From NCBI RefSeq assembly GCF_011075055.1, contig NC_058140.1, forward strand, positions 8,242,988 to 8,306,987: DNA of 64,000 nucleotides, in the 5' to 3' direction. A program made the translations under genes and the position numbers. Below are positions 30,535 through 41,520 of the stretch, in pieces. Position 1 is the first letter of the stretch; every line of letters starts with the position of its first letter. The notes below the pieces were generated by a model. It did no database searches, had not been told where the DNA came from, and was given only the letters and a program-made list of their open reading frames with translations. Origin of the DNA: Mangifera indica. Its lineage: Eukaryota > Streptophyta > Magnoliopsida > Sapindales > Anacardiaceae.

Positions 30535-31190
30535 TTATGATCATTAACAAACAAACGAACAAACCACACTTATTAAAGTGGGAATTGTTTTTCTTCAAAA
30601 TTTAATTAAGCATTTTCAATATATCATGCATATATTTCACTAAAAATTAAACAATTATATTAATATAATATGCACAAATCATAACATAATTGGAAAAGAT
30701 ATAAGAGCACCTTGTTTTTGATTTTTCAGAATATTTTGAAAGAACAAATTTCGCAAGCTTGAAAAAAAATCTCTTTTATTTATCTCTCCCATATTATAAC
30801 TGATTATCTCCTTTAATATATAGGAGAATATTACTATTTCGGATTCTAATTAGGTTTGAATCCGTGGACATAATAAGTAACAACTTTACACGTGGCTTGT
30901 TAGCTGACACAAAATGATAAATATAAAGCTTTACACATGGCCTGTTGGTCGACGCAAAATGATAAATATACAAACTTTCTATAACAACACTGAGGTCTTT
31001 GTCTCCCTCGTGATTTGTAATATTTATTTTATGGAATTAAAGTATCTAAATGTCGGTAGCGTCTTGGATGTTGATTCATCGAGTGTTGGCAACATCTCAT
31101 CCTTCCATTTGTATTCTGCTTATTGGACACACGTCGCGTTTTACGTGTTGATCATTTGAAGGTTGATTGAATCTCCTTTCCTCTTTTGGG
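30535..31190 (-). promoter_or_regulatory. Viral intergenic region: TATA box and poly(A) signal
   Basis: Non-coding. On the minus strand it holds CTATATATTAA (about 30812-30822) and, some 35 bases later, AATAAA (30775-30780). A poly(A) signal just after the transcription start is the caulimovirid arrangement that produces terminally redundant genomic RNA. Homologous to 49850-50485 on the + strand. A roughly 50-bp motif is repeated inside it (GTAAAGCTTTATATTTATCATTTTG-type, near 30905-30975). Confidence 0.7.
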
Positions 31191-31194
31191 CCTT

Positions 31195-32915
31195 AGACAA
31201 TATTAATTTTTATCTATAGAGTCCATAAAGAGTCCAAAGGCATTTTCATTTTCTTTTTTCTTAGTTGGGATTTCAGCCTGGGTTTTTGCTTAGGCTTTAG
31301 CCTTGGCTTCTGCTTGGGCTTTAGCCTTGGCTTCTATTTGGGCCTTAGCTTCCTAAGTTAATACAAGCTGAAAAGTCTCCTTTATTGTCTCCATCAGGCT
31401 TTGTTGAGAGATATTCTGGATCTTAAATCTATCAACTATCTCTTGGAGTTGAGCTCGATTCCTTTTGAATAAAGTATTTTGAACTCTTATGTATTTACTT
31501 GGTAGGGTTACTATAATTCCTTTATCTTTGTGAAGTGTAGTATCGCTCGTTACTATAATTCCTTTATCTTTGTGAAGTGTAGTATCTCTCCTCAGAAGTT
31601 CTTCAATTTTGGATTGGACTTGTAATAGTTTACTTATGTGAATTGTTATCCAATACCAATCCTTTTTATTAAGGTTCTTTTCCATTTGTTATAGTGCATA
31701 TTGTCCCATTGAGACGTTCTCCTGAACCATTAATCCATACCATGGTTCTCTTACAACAAACTCTCATATCTATATAGGTTATACATTACCATCTTTTTGG
31801 ATGGAAGAAGTGATAATACAAGTGAATGTGTGAATTTTTCTATTTGAAACACACAATGCTTGTTTCACTACGCTTGGTATGTGGGGGTTCATCACTTCCT
31901 GTACATCTATTTTCATTGCATCTATCCATCCTCTTTATAAGAGTTGTTCACAATTTTCTCTTCTAAAGAGTTTACAAGGAACATGCAATTCCATAACTCC
32001 ATTTGTAAAAATAAATAGTTTTGCCAGAAGATCATCTACCTCTTCTTTTTGCTAAGAGACTATTAATGTTTCTATTTTGACTAGATTCAGATAAGGCATA
32101 TTGAAATTTGCCATCTCCCTAAATATCCTAATTTTTTGAAGCAACTGTCTCTGAAGACTAGATCTTCCCACAAGTTCTTTTTCTTCATAAAATACCTTAT
32201 CGGCTTTAAGCCAAGCTAGCCTTTTTGCTAACTTTCACATTAGTTGACTAAACTTTACTAGCCTTAAGCTTGTCACAATAGCTATTCGACACTGAGCTTC
32301 TAGGTCATCCCATAATGTTTTATTGGTTTTTGTCAATTTAAGGTTTTTAGGAATTTCGAAGCAATCTATAGTTTTTATCATCTCCTGTAACTTCTTCTTT
32401 TCTTTTTCTTGTTTTGCAACAGTTTTATCCTGCCTTTGGGTAGTCTCAACCTTTTAAGGTTTTCCTCCAGTCTTTTTGGGTTCCTTCTTATCGGTGTCTG
32501 CATTAATTTTAATTTCTCTATTTAACATCGAGTTTTTATTACTGTATTTGTCAATTTCGAAGTTCCTCTTTCTATTATAGTTAACTTTCTGTTGTACTGT
32601 TAGCTTTTGTATATCCACCACACTAGTTGTGTTGGCTTTCTGATATTTTTAGTTTCTCCAATCAGAATTTTTTGTTTCCAGTGAATGAGAGGCCTTAGAA
32701 CGTATTAATCCTTATGGTGTTGCAAGTTTTTCCTATTTTTGAACAATAGAGTCAGTATCCTATATAGAAACAATATTGCCTCTTAGCCTAATGATTACCT
32801 GTTTAATAACAGTGTTCAAGGGTTTTTCCTTTTGTTCCTTCGTTTTCAGAGATTGCATTTTCTTGTTTAGATAGTTTCTCCTCAAATGGGTTGTTGACCT
32901 GTATTTAGAATAGGA
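31195..32915 (-). pseudogene. Viral ORF downstream of RNase H (position of a transactivator/inclusion-body gene)
   Basis: Frames are broken, but homology to 48195-49810 on the + strand is continuous. The longest open part (31685-31353) has a helical pattern and carries a 14-residue in-frame duplication (DTTLHKDKGIIVT twice; 42-bp repeats at 31507-31548 and 31549-31590) that the + copy lacks. The C-terminal end is an Ala/Lys/Gln/Glu-rich repeat (AKAQAEAK units, near 31285-31345). By position it could be a transactivator/viroplasmin-type protein, but I see no motif that proves it. Confidence 0.6.
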
Positions 32916-32919
32916 GAAT

Positions 32920-33226
32920 TTAATTTTCTTGTTTAGATAGTTTCAAGGGCAAAATTGTCATTTTATCTATAATATTAAAAATAAACTTAAATTTAATTTA
33001 ATTTTTTCCCCCAAACCTTAAAAACTAACAATTTTTCTCAAACCCAAGTTTTCAAAAATAACATTTTCCCCCTAGAGTTTCCATCTTTCAGATTGAATTT
33101 TTTGGTAATGATTGACGATCTCTAGATGATGTCTCTTCCTCCTCGACATCTATTTTTTCTGACCGTGCGACGTCTTCCCCTCTTAGGCGTTGTCATCGAC
33201 GAAGATGACTCATCTTTGTTTCTGAC
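32920..33226. repeat. Left arm of a long terminal-inverted-repeat transposon
   Basis: The stretch 33008-33160 is the inverted counterpart of 38380-38523 (blocks CCCCCAAACCTTAAAAA, CAAGTTTTCAAAAAT, CAGATT(G/C)AATTTTTT). The arms frame a foldback or MULE-type element that interrupted the viral sequence; its inner part was then split by a copia insertion at 33227. The outer end near 32920-32950 is uncertain. Confidence 0.65.
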
Positions 33227-33431
33227 TGAAGAAACTGAAATTCAAAGTATATTTTTATTCATATATTTACTATTACAGAGATACGTTTATATATACACAT
33301 TAGGTATTTTAGACTAGGAAACAAAATATTTGATTTTTATAATTAAGATCCTAAAATCAGTGTTTACCATAATTAATTCCTATAATTAAGCTCTATATCC
33401 ACTAATGCACATATTTACAGATTCTGTAACA
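33227..33431 (-). repeat. 3' LTR of antisense Ty1/copia element
   Basis: 205 bp, TG...CA. Partner of 38102-38306, with 12 differences by my count. Flanked outside by CTGAC (33222-33226), matched by CTGAC at 38307-38311: a perfect 5-bp target duplication. A polypurine tract (TTGAGGGGAAG, minus strand) abuts it at 33432-33442. Confidence 0.95.
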
Positions 33432-33442
33432 CTTCCCCTCAA

Positions 33443-36400
33443 GTTGGAGCATAGATGTTAATCATGCCCAACTTGTTACAAATATAATCAATCTAAACCC
33501 CATTTATAGCCCTAGTAAAAATATCCCCTAATTGTTCTCTAGTCTTCACATATCTTGTATAAATAAAGTTCTGCTAAATCTTCTCTCGAACGAAATGACA
33601 GTCAATCTCAATATGTTTAGTTCGTTCATGAAACATAGGATTAGAGGCAATATGAAAAGCAACTTGATTATCACACCATAATTGCGCTGGTAAGGACATC
33701 TGGAAACCTACTTCATCAAGAGTTGATATACCCAGATTATCTCACACACAGACTAAGCCATAGCTCTATATTCTGATTCTGCACTAGATCGGGATACAAC
33801 ACTTTGCTTCTTACTCTTCCATGATACCAAATTTCCTCTAACAAAGACACAATAACTAGTGGTGGATCTTCTATTTACCTTAGAACCTACCCAATCTGCA
33901 TCTGAAAAATATTCAATATTAGTGTGACCATGATTTCCATACAATATATCACGTCCAGGAGCACCCTTCAAGTAACACAAAATTTGCTCTAAGGCTGCCC
34001 ACTGATCGACTGTTAGAGATGATATGAATTGACTTATAACACTGACAAAGTATGCAATGTCAGGACGAGTCACTGTAAGATAATTCAACTTTCCCACCAA
34101 TCTTCTATACTTCTTAGGTTCTTCAAATAGTTCACCAGCTTTTGTAAGCTGTAGATTAGAAACCATCGGAGTGCTACATGGTTTGGCTCCCAATTTTCCT
34201 GTCTCAATCAATAAGTCAAGCACATATTTCCTCTGAGATAGGAATATGCTTTTCTTGCTTCTTGTTACTTTAATGCCCAAGAAATACTTCAATCCCCCTA
34301 AATCTTTTGTTTGAAACTGTGTGTGAAGAAATGATTTAAGAGAGGAAATTCCCACAGTATCGCTTCTAATAATGATAATATTATCAACATACATAACTAG
34401 AAGAATACTACCAGTTTCAGACTGTTTATAGAAAACTGAATGATCACATTTGCTCTTTATCATGCAAAACTTTTGAACTGCTTGACTAAATTTTTCAAAC
34501 CAAGCACGAGGACTTTGTTTCAAACCATACAAAGATTTGCAAAGCCAACAAACCTTTCCATACTCCCCTTGAGTAACAAAACCAGGTGGTTGCTCTATGT
34601 AAACTTCCTCTTGAAGGTAACCATGCAAGAATGCATTCTTAATATCCTACTGGTGTAAAGGCTAATTATAGGTAGCTGTCATAGAAATAAATAAACGAAT
34701 AGAGGTCAACTTAGCAACAGGAGAGAAAGTATCAGAATAATCCACTCCATAAGTCTATGCATATCCTTTAGCAACCAACCGAGCTTGAAGGCAAGCCACT
34801 GATCCATTCAGATTAACTTTACCTGTGGACACCCATTTACATCCAATGGTTTTCTTTCTTGCAGGTAGATTGACCAAGTCCCAAGTACCATTATCAGCTA
34901 AAGCATTCATTTCCTCTATCATAGCCTTATGCCAACCAGGATGAGATAGAGCTTCATGAGTGGTGTTAGGAATAGAAATAGAATGAAGTGATGCAATAAA
35001 GGAACAAGAAATAGGGGATAAGTGACCATAAGAAACAAAAGAAGAGATAAGATAAGTACACTGCCTTTTACCTTTTCGAAGAGCAATTGGTAGATCAATA
35101 TCATTAGAAACTAGATCAGATGATGAAGAGAATGGTTCAGGACATGTATCTGAAAGTTATTGTCGTTTAGAGTACACCTGTATAATAGGTAGTTTAGTAG
35201 GAGTAGACTCTTCAGGCAGAGAAATTTCTGGAGAACTAACAGATGTAGAAGCATCCTCTAGAGGGTGAGATGAGGTAATAGTGTACACCAACAAATCATC
35301 ATCCTCCCCCTAAATGTTGTAAGTAGGAGAAATAGAAAAGAAAGAAAAATGTAACATCAGATGATACCAGATATTTGTTTAGGGTGGGACAAAAACACCT
35401 ATATCCTTTTTGAAGACGAGAGTAGCTAAGAAACACACATTTTAAAGACTTAGGATCTAACTTTGTGACACTAGGATGAATATCACGAACAAAACACGTA
35501 CTACCAAATATTTTGGGTTCAATAGGAAATAAAGGTTTATCTAGAAAAAGAACAGTGTAAGGAATCTGACCTTGGAGAACTGATGATGGCATGCGGTTAA
35601 TTAAAAAACAAGATGTGGAAATCACATCAGCCCAAAATTGTTTGGGAACTTGCGTTTGAAACAAGAGTGCTCAAGTTGTTTCAAACAAGTGTCTATTTTT
35701 CCTTTCAGCTACTCCATTTTGAGATGGTTTGGCAGCACAAGAGGATTGATAAAGAATGCCATTTTGGATCAAATATGACTGAAAAGATTTAGAGAAATAT
35801 TCTTTGGCATTATCATTACATAAGGTATGAATAGAAACATGGAATTGTGTTCTTATTTCAGCATGAAAGGCACAGAAATGAGAAAACACTTCAGAACGAT
35901 TTTTCATTAAATAAAGCCAAGTCATACGAGAATAATCATCAACGAAAGCAACAAAATATTTAAACCCAGTTTTGGACAAACTAGGACAAGGACCCCAAAC
36001 ATCTAAATGAACTAACTCAAAACGAAAGTTAGCTCGTTTATTGACTCTAGAACCTGAAGACAGATGATGATGTTTGGCAAATTGACATGACTCACAATCT
36101 AACGAAGATACATGATGAAATTGTGGACATAGGGTCTTTAACACAGGTAGAGAAAGATGCCCCAACCGATAGTGAGCTTCGAATAGAGTTAAGGCACTAG
36201 AACAAGCAATGGACCTTGACATTTGCACATCTAGGACATAGAGACCACCAGATTCATGTCCTCTACCAATAATCTGCTTCGTCATAAGATCCTGAAATAA
36301 ACAATGATCAGGAAAGAATGAGACACAACAGTTAAGCGCACGAGTGAGTTTACTCACAGAAATTAAATTAAAGGAAAACTATGGTAAACTCAAAATAGAT

Positions 36401-37650
36401 GACAATGAAATTGATAGAGTTGGATTAACAGTTCTAGAACCAAGAACAAATGACGTTGATCTATCTGCTAACGTAACATTAGAAAGGGATGCAAATAACT
36501 GAAAGGATGCAAATAACTGAAAGGTTGAAAAAAGATTAGGATTACCTATCATATGAACTGTAACACCATAATCAATGACCCACTTGGATGAGGAGGAAAC
36601 AAGACATGTATTTAGTTTACCTGACTCAGCACTGACAGTGATAGGAGTTGATGAAGACTTTAGTGATTCTTGGTACTGGGAGAACTTGGCATACTCATCT
36701 GTAAAAATTATAGTAGTCTCTCTAGATAATGAATTGGTAGCAATATTGGTCACTGTAACATGTGCTGACTGGGATTTTAGAGCCCGATTATGTAACTTCC
36801 TACAAGTGCAATTTGTATGGCCTAGCTCATGACAGTAATAACACACAATCCCTCTTGACTCATGATTACGATCAATAACTTTGTCATGGTTGTTGTTGCT
36901 CCTTCCTCTATTATTATTATATGAGCGTCTAGTTTCAGATGCACCACTTCGACTAATAAGAGCACTGTTACTCTAAAATGATGGGGTGTTTTTTATACGA
37001 AGTACCTTAGTAAATGTGTCATACAAAGATGAAATTTTAGGACTAGCAAGTATTTGAGATTTGGCAGTTTCGAACTCAGATGGAAGACCAACTAGAAAGC
37101 TCATGATGGCCATTTGTTCTCATTGAGCTTGCTGAACCTTCACATTAGGACTAAAAGGTAACAGAATATTAAGTTCTTCATAAGTTCTTTTGAAATCCAT
37201 AAAATAAGATGTGATGGTTCTATCTTGTTTTTCTGCACGATAGAAAGCTTTGCACACCTCATATATACGAGAAAGGTTACCTCTTCCAGAGTACAAAAAA
37301 TCTAAATATTCCATTAGTTCTTTAACCAATTCACAATGATTAATTAAACTGACTACCTCATTTTCAATGGAATTCTGAATCTGTAAGAATAATCGAGCAT
37401 CATCTCTTAGCCATTCTTGTCTAGTACCATCCATAGAAGGAGCTTGCGTAAGGTGATCATCCTTCTTAAGGCTTAACAGATATGGTCGAATAGTTTTACT
37501 CCACTCTAGATAATTGGAACCATTAAGCTTGTGTTCAGTGATCTTTGACATTACTGGAACCATCTCTGACATAGTTATCGGTTTAATGTCTGCCATAATA
37601 ACTCTCAAAATTGTCGAATAGAAGGAATAATAAGAAACCCTTGCACAAAT
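33443..37650 (-). pseudogene. Ty1/copia gag-pol, degraded
   Basis: On the minus strand: Gag from about 37600 (MADIKPITMSEM..., UBN2 pattern) with an in-frame stop at 37120; a CX2CX4HX4C zinc knuckle (CYYCHELGHTNCTC, from 36846); protease with IDYGVTVHM where the family has D-S/T-G; integrase zinc region and core (36357-35671: LGHLSLPVL, HLDVWGP, CNDNAKEYF) and a post-core block (35664-35299); a broken linker; then RT from 34628 with YVDNIIII where YVDD is expected, and RNase H (DADWVGSKVNRRSTTSY, SSAESEYRA) ending at 33753. Key protease and RT residues have changed and several frames are broken, so it is non-autonomous. A 6-residue duplication (FQLFAS twice) lies near 36490-36525. Confidence 0.93.
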
Positions 37651-38089
37651 TGATTTCTGCAGCAACTAGGACCTGAAAACATTGCATAGACGATCAAGAC
37701 CAGTGAAAAAAAAATAGAAATCTGGTTAAGAAGAAAGATTCGTCGACGATGACTATTCTGATGATGGCGACGATGCGGGCGACGGTGAACTGCGATGGAA
37801 GTATGAGGATCTGAATAGTCGACGTTGTCTGAGTCTGACTGTGCCGGCAGTGAGAATCAACTTGCCATAGAAAAGGAGATCTGAGTGTTCATTTTTAGAA
37901 GGAACAGACGACGTGTGTGGGTCACGCGTTGAGCTTCTGATGGTCGGATTCTGGGAAACTAACGATCGGTGAAGTGTGCTCCTTTCTAGGGTGGCGGTGA
38001 GAACTAATGGTCACTCTACACCGGTGGACTACGTAATTGCCCACTAAGGCTAGAAGAAATTTCTGAATTTGCTTACGAGGGCAAACCGA

Positions 38090-38101
38090 GCTCTGATACC
38101 A
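38090..38101 (-). promoter_or_regulatory. Primer-binding site of antisense copia element
   Basis: TGGTATCAGAGC on the minus strand, abutting the 5' LTR at 38102. Complementary to initiator Met tRNA. Confidence 0.93.
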
Positions 38102-38306
38102 TGAAGAAACTGAAATTCAGAGTATATTTTTATTCATATATTTACTAGTACAAAGATACGTTTATATATACACATTAGGTATTCTAAACTAGGAAACAAA
38201 ATATTTGATTCCTATAATTGAGATCCTAAAATCAACGTCTACCATAATTAATTCCTATAATTAAGCTTTATATCCACTAATGCACATATTTACAGATTCT
38301 GTAACA
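38102..38306 (-). repeat. 5' LTR of antisense Ty1/copia element
   Basis: 205 bp. Differs from 33227-33431 at 12 positions (about 6%), so this insertion is clearly older than the one at 9050-14003. Confidence 0.95.
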
Positions 38307-38311
38307 CTGAC

Positions 38312-38655
38312 GAAGACAAATCGTCTTCATTCAGAGACGAAGATGACATCCTCGTTGATGAGGTAGAGGCCCTCAGAGAGGAAGAGTAGATGCTTGGAGA
38401 TTGTTGGTCATAGCCGAAAAAATTGAATCTGAAGGTTTGAAAACCCTAGGGAAAAAATACAATTTTTGAAAACTTGAGTTTGGAAAAAATTATTAATTTT
38501 TAAGGTTTGGGGGGGGGGGGGGGAATGATATGACTAACGAACTTAGTTAATTTTAATGGCCTATAGGTGGGTAAATAGAATTTTCAAAGCTAACGGGGGG
38601 AATTTGGAAAAGAAAACATACCTTGGGCGGGAAATAGTCCTTTGGCCCTTTATTT
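38312..38655. repeat. Right arm of the long terminal-inverted-repeat transposon
   Basis: Inverted counterpart of the left arm, with a run of 15 G at 38509-38523. The outer end, near GGACTATTT...AGGGCC at about 38628-38655, abuts viral RNase H sequence that resumes at about 38660. Confidence 0.65.
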
Positions 38656-38659
38656 AATC

Positions 38660-40512
38660 TTGTTTTGTCATCCTTTAAAGGAAGTTTCATAAACGAAGTT
38701 GAATACATTGAATTCATTCTTAAAGTAAACTTTAAACTGATTACAAATAATTGAAATTTGTCAATGCATTTTTTAGCAGCTAAAACCTCTTTCTCATAAG
38801 TGGGATAGTTGATTTTAGCTGCTGAGAATTTTCCTGATGTATATCAAACAATTTGTACAGCATTATTAGTTCCTTTGGCGTTAAGAACTCCTCCCTAGTA
38901 ATAATCAGAAGTATCATTTTCTATTATCATAGAATCTACATCTTTAGGTAGAGTTAAATATTGTAGGTTCTTAGACAAGTCTTTAGTTCGAATTACGCAG
39001 TTAGTGTCATCATTAGTTCCATTCTCATAGTACCTTTAAACTTATTTTTTTTGTTACTCCATTTATAACCCTAGTTAGATTCAGGACATATTCTCTCATC
39101 TGATTCGTTACTCTAAGAAATTGTTGTAACATGTGTCTTGATTTTAACACATCAGGAAAATCCAACAATTTCTTTGAAATGCGGCCTTGGAGTTGAATGT
39201 CTCATTCTCCAAACTCTACTCTTAAGAATTTAATCTTAGTTTGGAACCATTTTATTTTTTTTTCAGAGAGAATCATTTCATTTTCAAGGAACCTTTTAGT
39301 CATTTGTTGTAGATGTTTTATATGATCTTTCCTAATTTTACCAAGCATTAGTAGATAATCTATATAAGCGATCCAAAAATTTGATAAGTCAAAGAAAACC
39401 TTATCCGTTTTCCTTTAGAATATGGATAATGCTTGTTTTAACCCAAAGGGTAAAACTAGCCATTCATATAGTCCTTTTAAACATGTGAATGTCATCAAAG
39501 GTATACTTTCTTCAGATATTTTGATTTGTTAAAATCTTGACTTTTAATCAAATTAAGAAAAGATTTTTCCAAGCCGGGCTTTATTTAGTAAAGGTGATTT
39601 TTTAGGTATTTTATAGGCATCGTCTATAGTTTTGCTATTTAAAATCCTACATTTGATAACCATCATAGCTTTTTCTCTAATCTACTTTACTCTATTTATT
39701 ATCGTAAAAGCAGACAAAGAGTGAGGATTATTACTTTCCTTTATTAGCCCTTTAGTTGGTAATTTCGGTATTTGCTTCCTAAATTCCTCTTTCGTATTAG
39801 GAGAGTATCATCGAGAGTTTGTTTTGACCCTTTTGTCTGGATTTTTTAGTTTTATTTCTGTAAATATACCATTCTTTTCCCACAATTTTAATGGTAATTC
39901 ATCAAAACAATGAGAAAACTCTTTTATAAATCTTTTAATTTCTTCAAGATTTGAAGAGTATTCATGACCCTTGACCATTTCAGAGATTTCTTGTTTTCTA
40001 AGGTATGCTTTAGAGGATTTTTCTTCCTTTTTCAATCTACCTTGAGAAAATCTTTGAAATATTCTTTTATAGGTCATTTTTTTATTTTCTTCTAGCTCAA
40101 CTACTGTTATCCACCAATTTTCTCGAGGTTTTATAGAGAATACGATATGATCAGTTTCTTGCCTTAGCTTGTTAGGTCTAAAACAATTTCTGACTTTAGT
40201 TATTTCAAGCTTTGCTAGAATATGAATAATATGCCCTCCACGAATAATATAGTCATTATCTTGGATAAATGGTCTCACTTCTATTTGTCCTCGCAGAAAT
40301 GAGTTTCCAATAATAAAGTCTACCTCAAGGTAGTCTAATAATATGACTTCCCTTATGACAAACTTTTCTTTTTGTTTAACAGTATGGCTACGTTTTGGAC
40401 AAATTTCGTAATCACAATTTGTCTTCCATCAATGATTGTATTCATGATAGGTTATTTTAGTTGTTTCCATAATTCTTGTAGAAAATAACATTGTTATGTT
40501 ATACATTTCAAC
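38660..40512 (-). pseudogene. Viral protease-reverse transcriptase-RNase H ORF, - strand copy
   Basis: Begins at an ATG overlapping the stop of the upstream ORF (about 40510). Protease C-terminal pattern VDFIIGNSFL (near 40310) is followed by an open stretch (40278-39808) with IQDNDYIIRGGHI; RT follows with several stops. The catalytic motif reads YIDY (39355-39366), with the second catalytic Asp replaced. RNase H retains YPTYEKEVLAA near 38790. The end of RNase H is missing at the transposon insertion (about 130 bases equivalent to 48066-48194 are lost). Confidence 0.82.
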
Positions 40513-41520
40513 GTTTCTATATTTATCAAAATATCTAAAGTATAGGGTTCATATTCTGAAAATTCCAATTCTGCAGTGATATAAATATCTATTGTGCCTT
40601 GTACCAATGCATGATAATGAACCTTATGATTCATTATCATTCGCGTTGATGAAATATCTTTTTCTTCATTTATTGGTATCTGCACAAATTTATATCCTTC
40701 TATCTTCCTTGTAGAAAAGTTCCTCGAAATGTGACTTTCAACATCCGAGTTGTCTAATTTTTCGTTCTTCAGTATATTGATCCTTGGTGCACTAGGTCCA
40801 ACATCTTTTCTTCTTTCAAAAATTGAATTTCTTGGTGAATACACATTCCTTGAAACTAACTTTCTTGAAATTGGGAGAGTTATGTTGACCTTATCACCAA
40901 TTTTCTCAATTTTTATTCTTGGTTTATGTCCATTTTCACCATGTTTGTCTACGGTGTGAAGTTAAGATCTAATTCCTTAGCCATGTCAACTATCTAGGAT
41001 TGACAATGGTAAGATTTATTAGAATACTCAACTTTGATCCCGACCCATGAACTTCTATATTTGATTGAGAGTGCATTGATTAAAAGAATTAACTAATCTA
41101 TATATCATCCTATATTGAATTAATATTCCGTTACTAGATTGTAATAAAATTTTCAATTCAGAAGTATGAATTCGTAGTACCATGATCCTTTTAAAGCTTG
41201 GGTCTAAACTAACTATATATCCTGATCGAATTATCTTATAAGAGTCTTCTAAAGCTAAATTGGTATGAAATCCTCCAACTAATGCTTTAGTAAAAATGGT
41301 CCATTTTCTATCTAATAGTGCAACTTGGACAAGAACATTCATACCTATTCGAAATAAGCCTTGAACACAAACTTGTATAGCTTTTAGTTGTACATAGTGA
41401 TACTTGTTATTTATCAATTTCATAAGTTCACGTAGCTTTAGTAACTATTCATCATTTGACAAAATGATTTCCCCTTCATTTGATTGGGTTAAGGCTACTC
41501 TAACAAGTTTTTCATGTACA
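40494..41520 (-). pseudogene. Viral movement protein region, - strand copy
   Basis: A 122-residue open part (41423-41055) has LDRKWTIFTKALVGGFHTNLALEDSYKI and IVSLDP, the pattern of caulimovirid 30K-type movement proteins, which open plasmodesmata. After stops near 41050-40960, the C-terminal part (40844-40494) runs to a stop whose position is shared with the + copy. Between this C-terminal block and 45885-46230, I count 27 differences in 116 residues. Confidence 0.75.

Larger units (their letters stand above)
33227..38306 (-). mobile_element. Full-length but decayed Ty1/copia retrotransposon
   Basis: 5080 bp with both LTRs, primer site, polypurine tract and the CTGAC target duplication. It is inserted in a terminal-inverted-repeat element that is itself inserted in viral DNA. 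Confidence 0.95.

Noticed and set aside
30608..30760. A host promoter with AT-rich leader
   Set aside because: It matches the viral intergenic region at 50240-50480 on the opposite strand and belongs to the pararetrovirus.
31285..31345. CRISPR-like or satellite array
   Set aside because: Only two or three 24-bp units that encode an Ala/Lys/Gln/Glu repeat inside a viral ORF; this is nuclear plant DNA.
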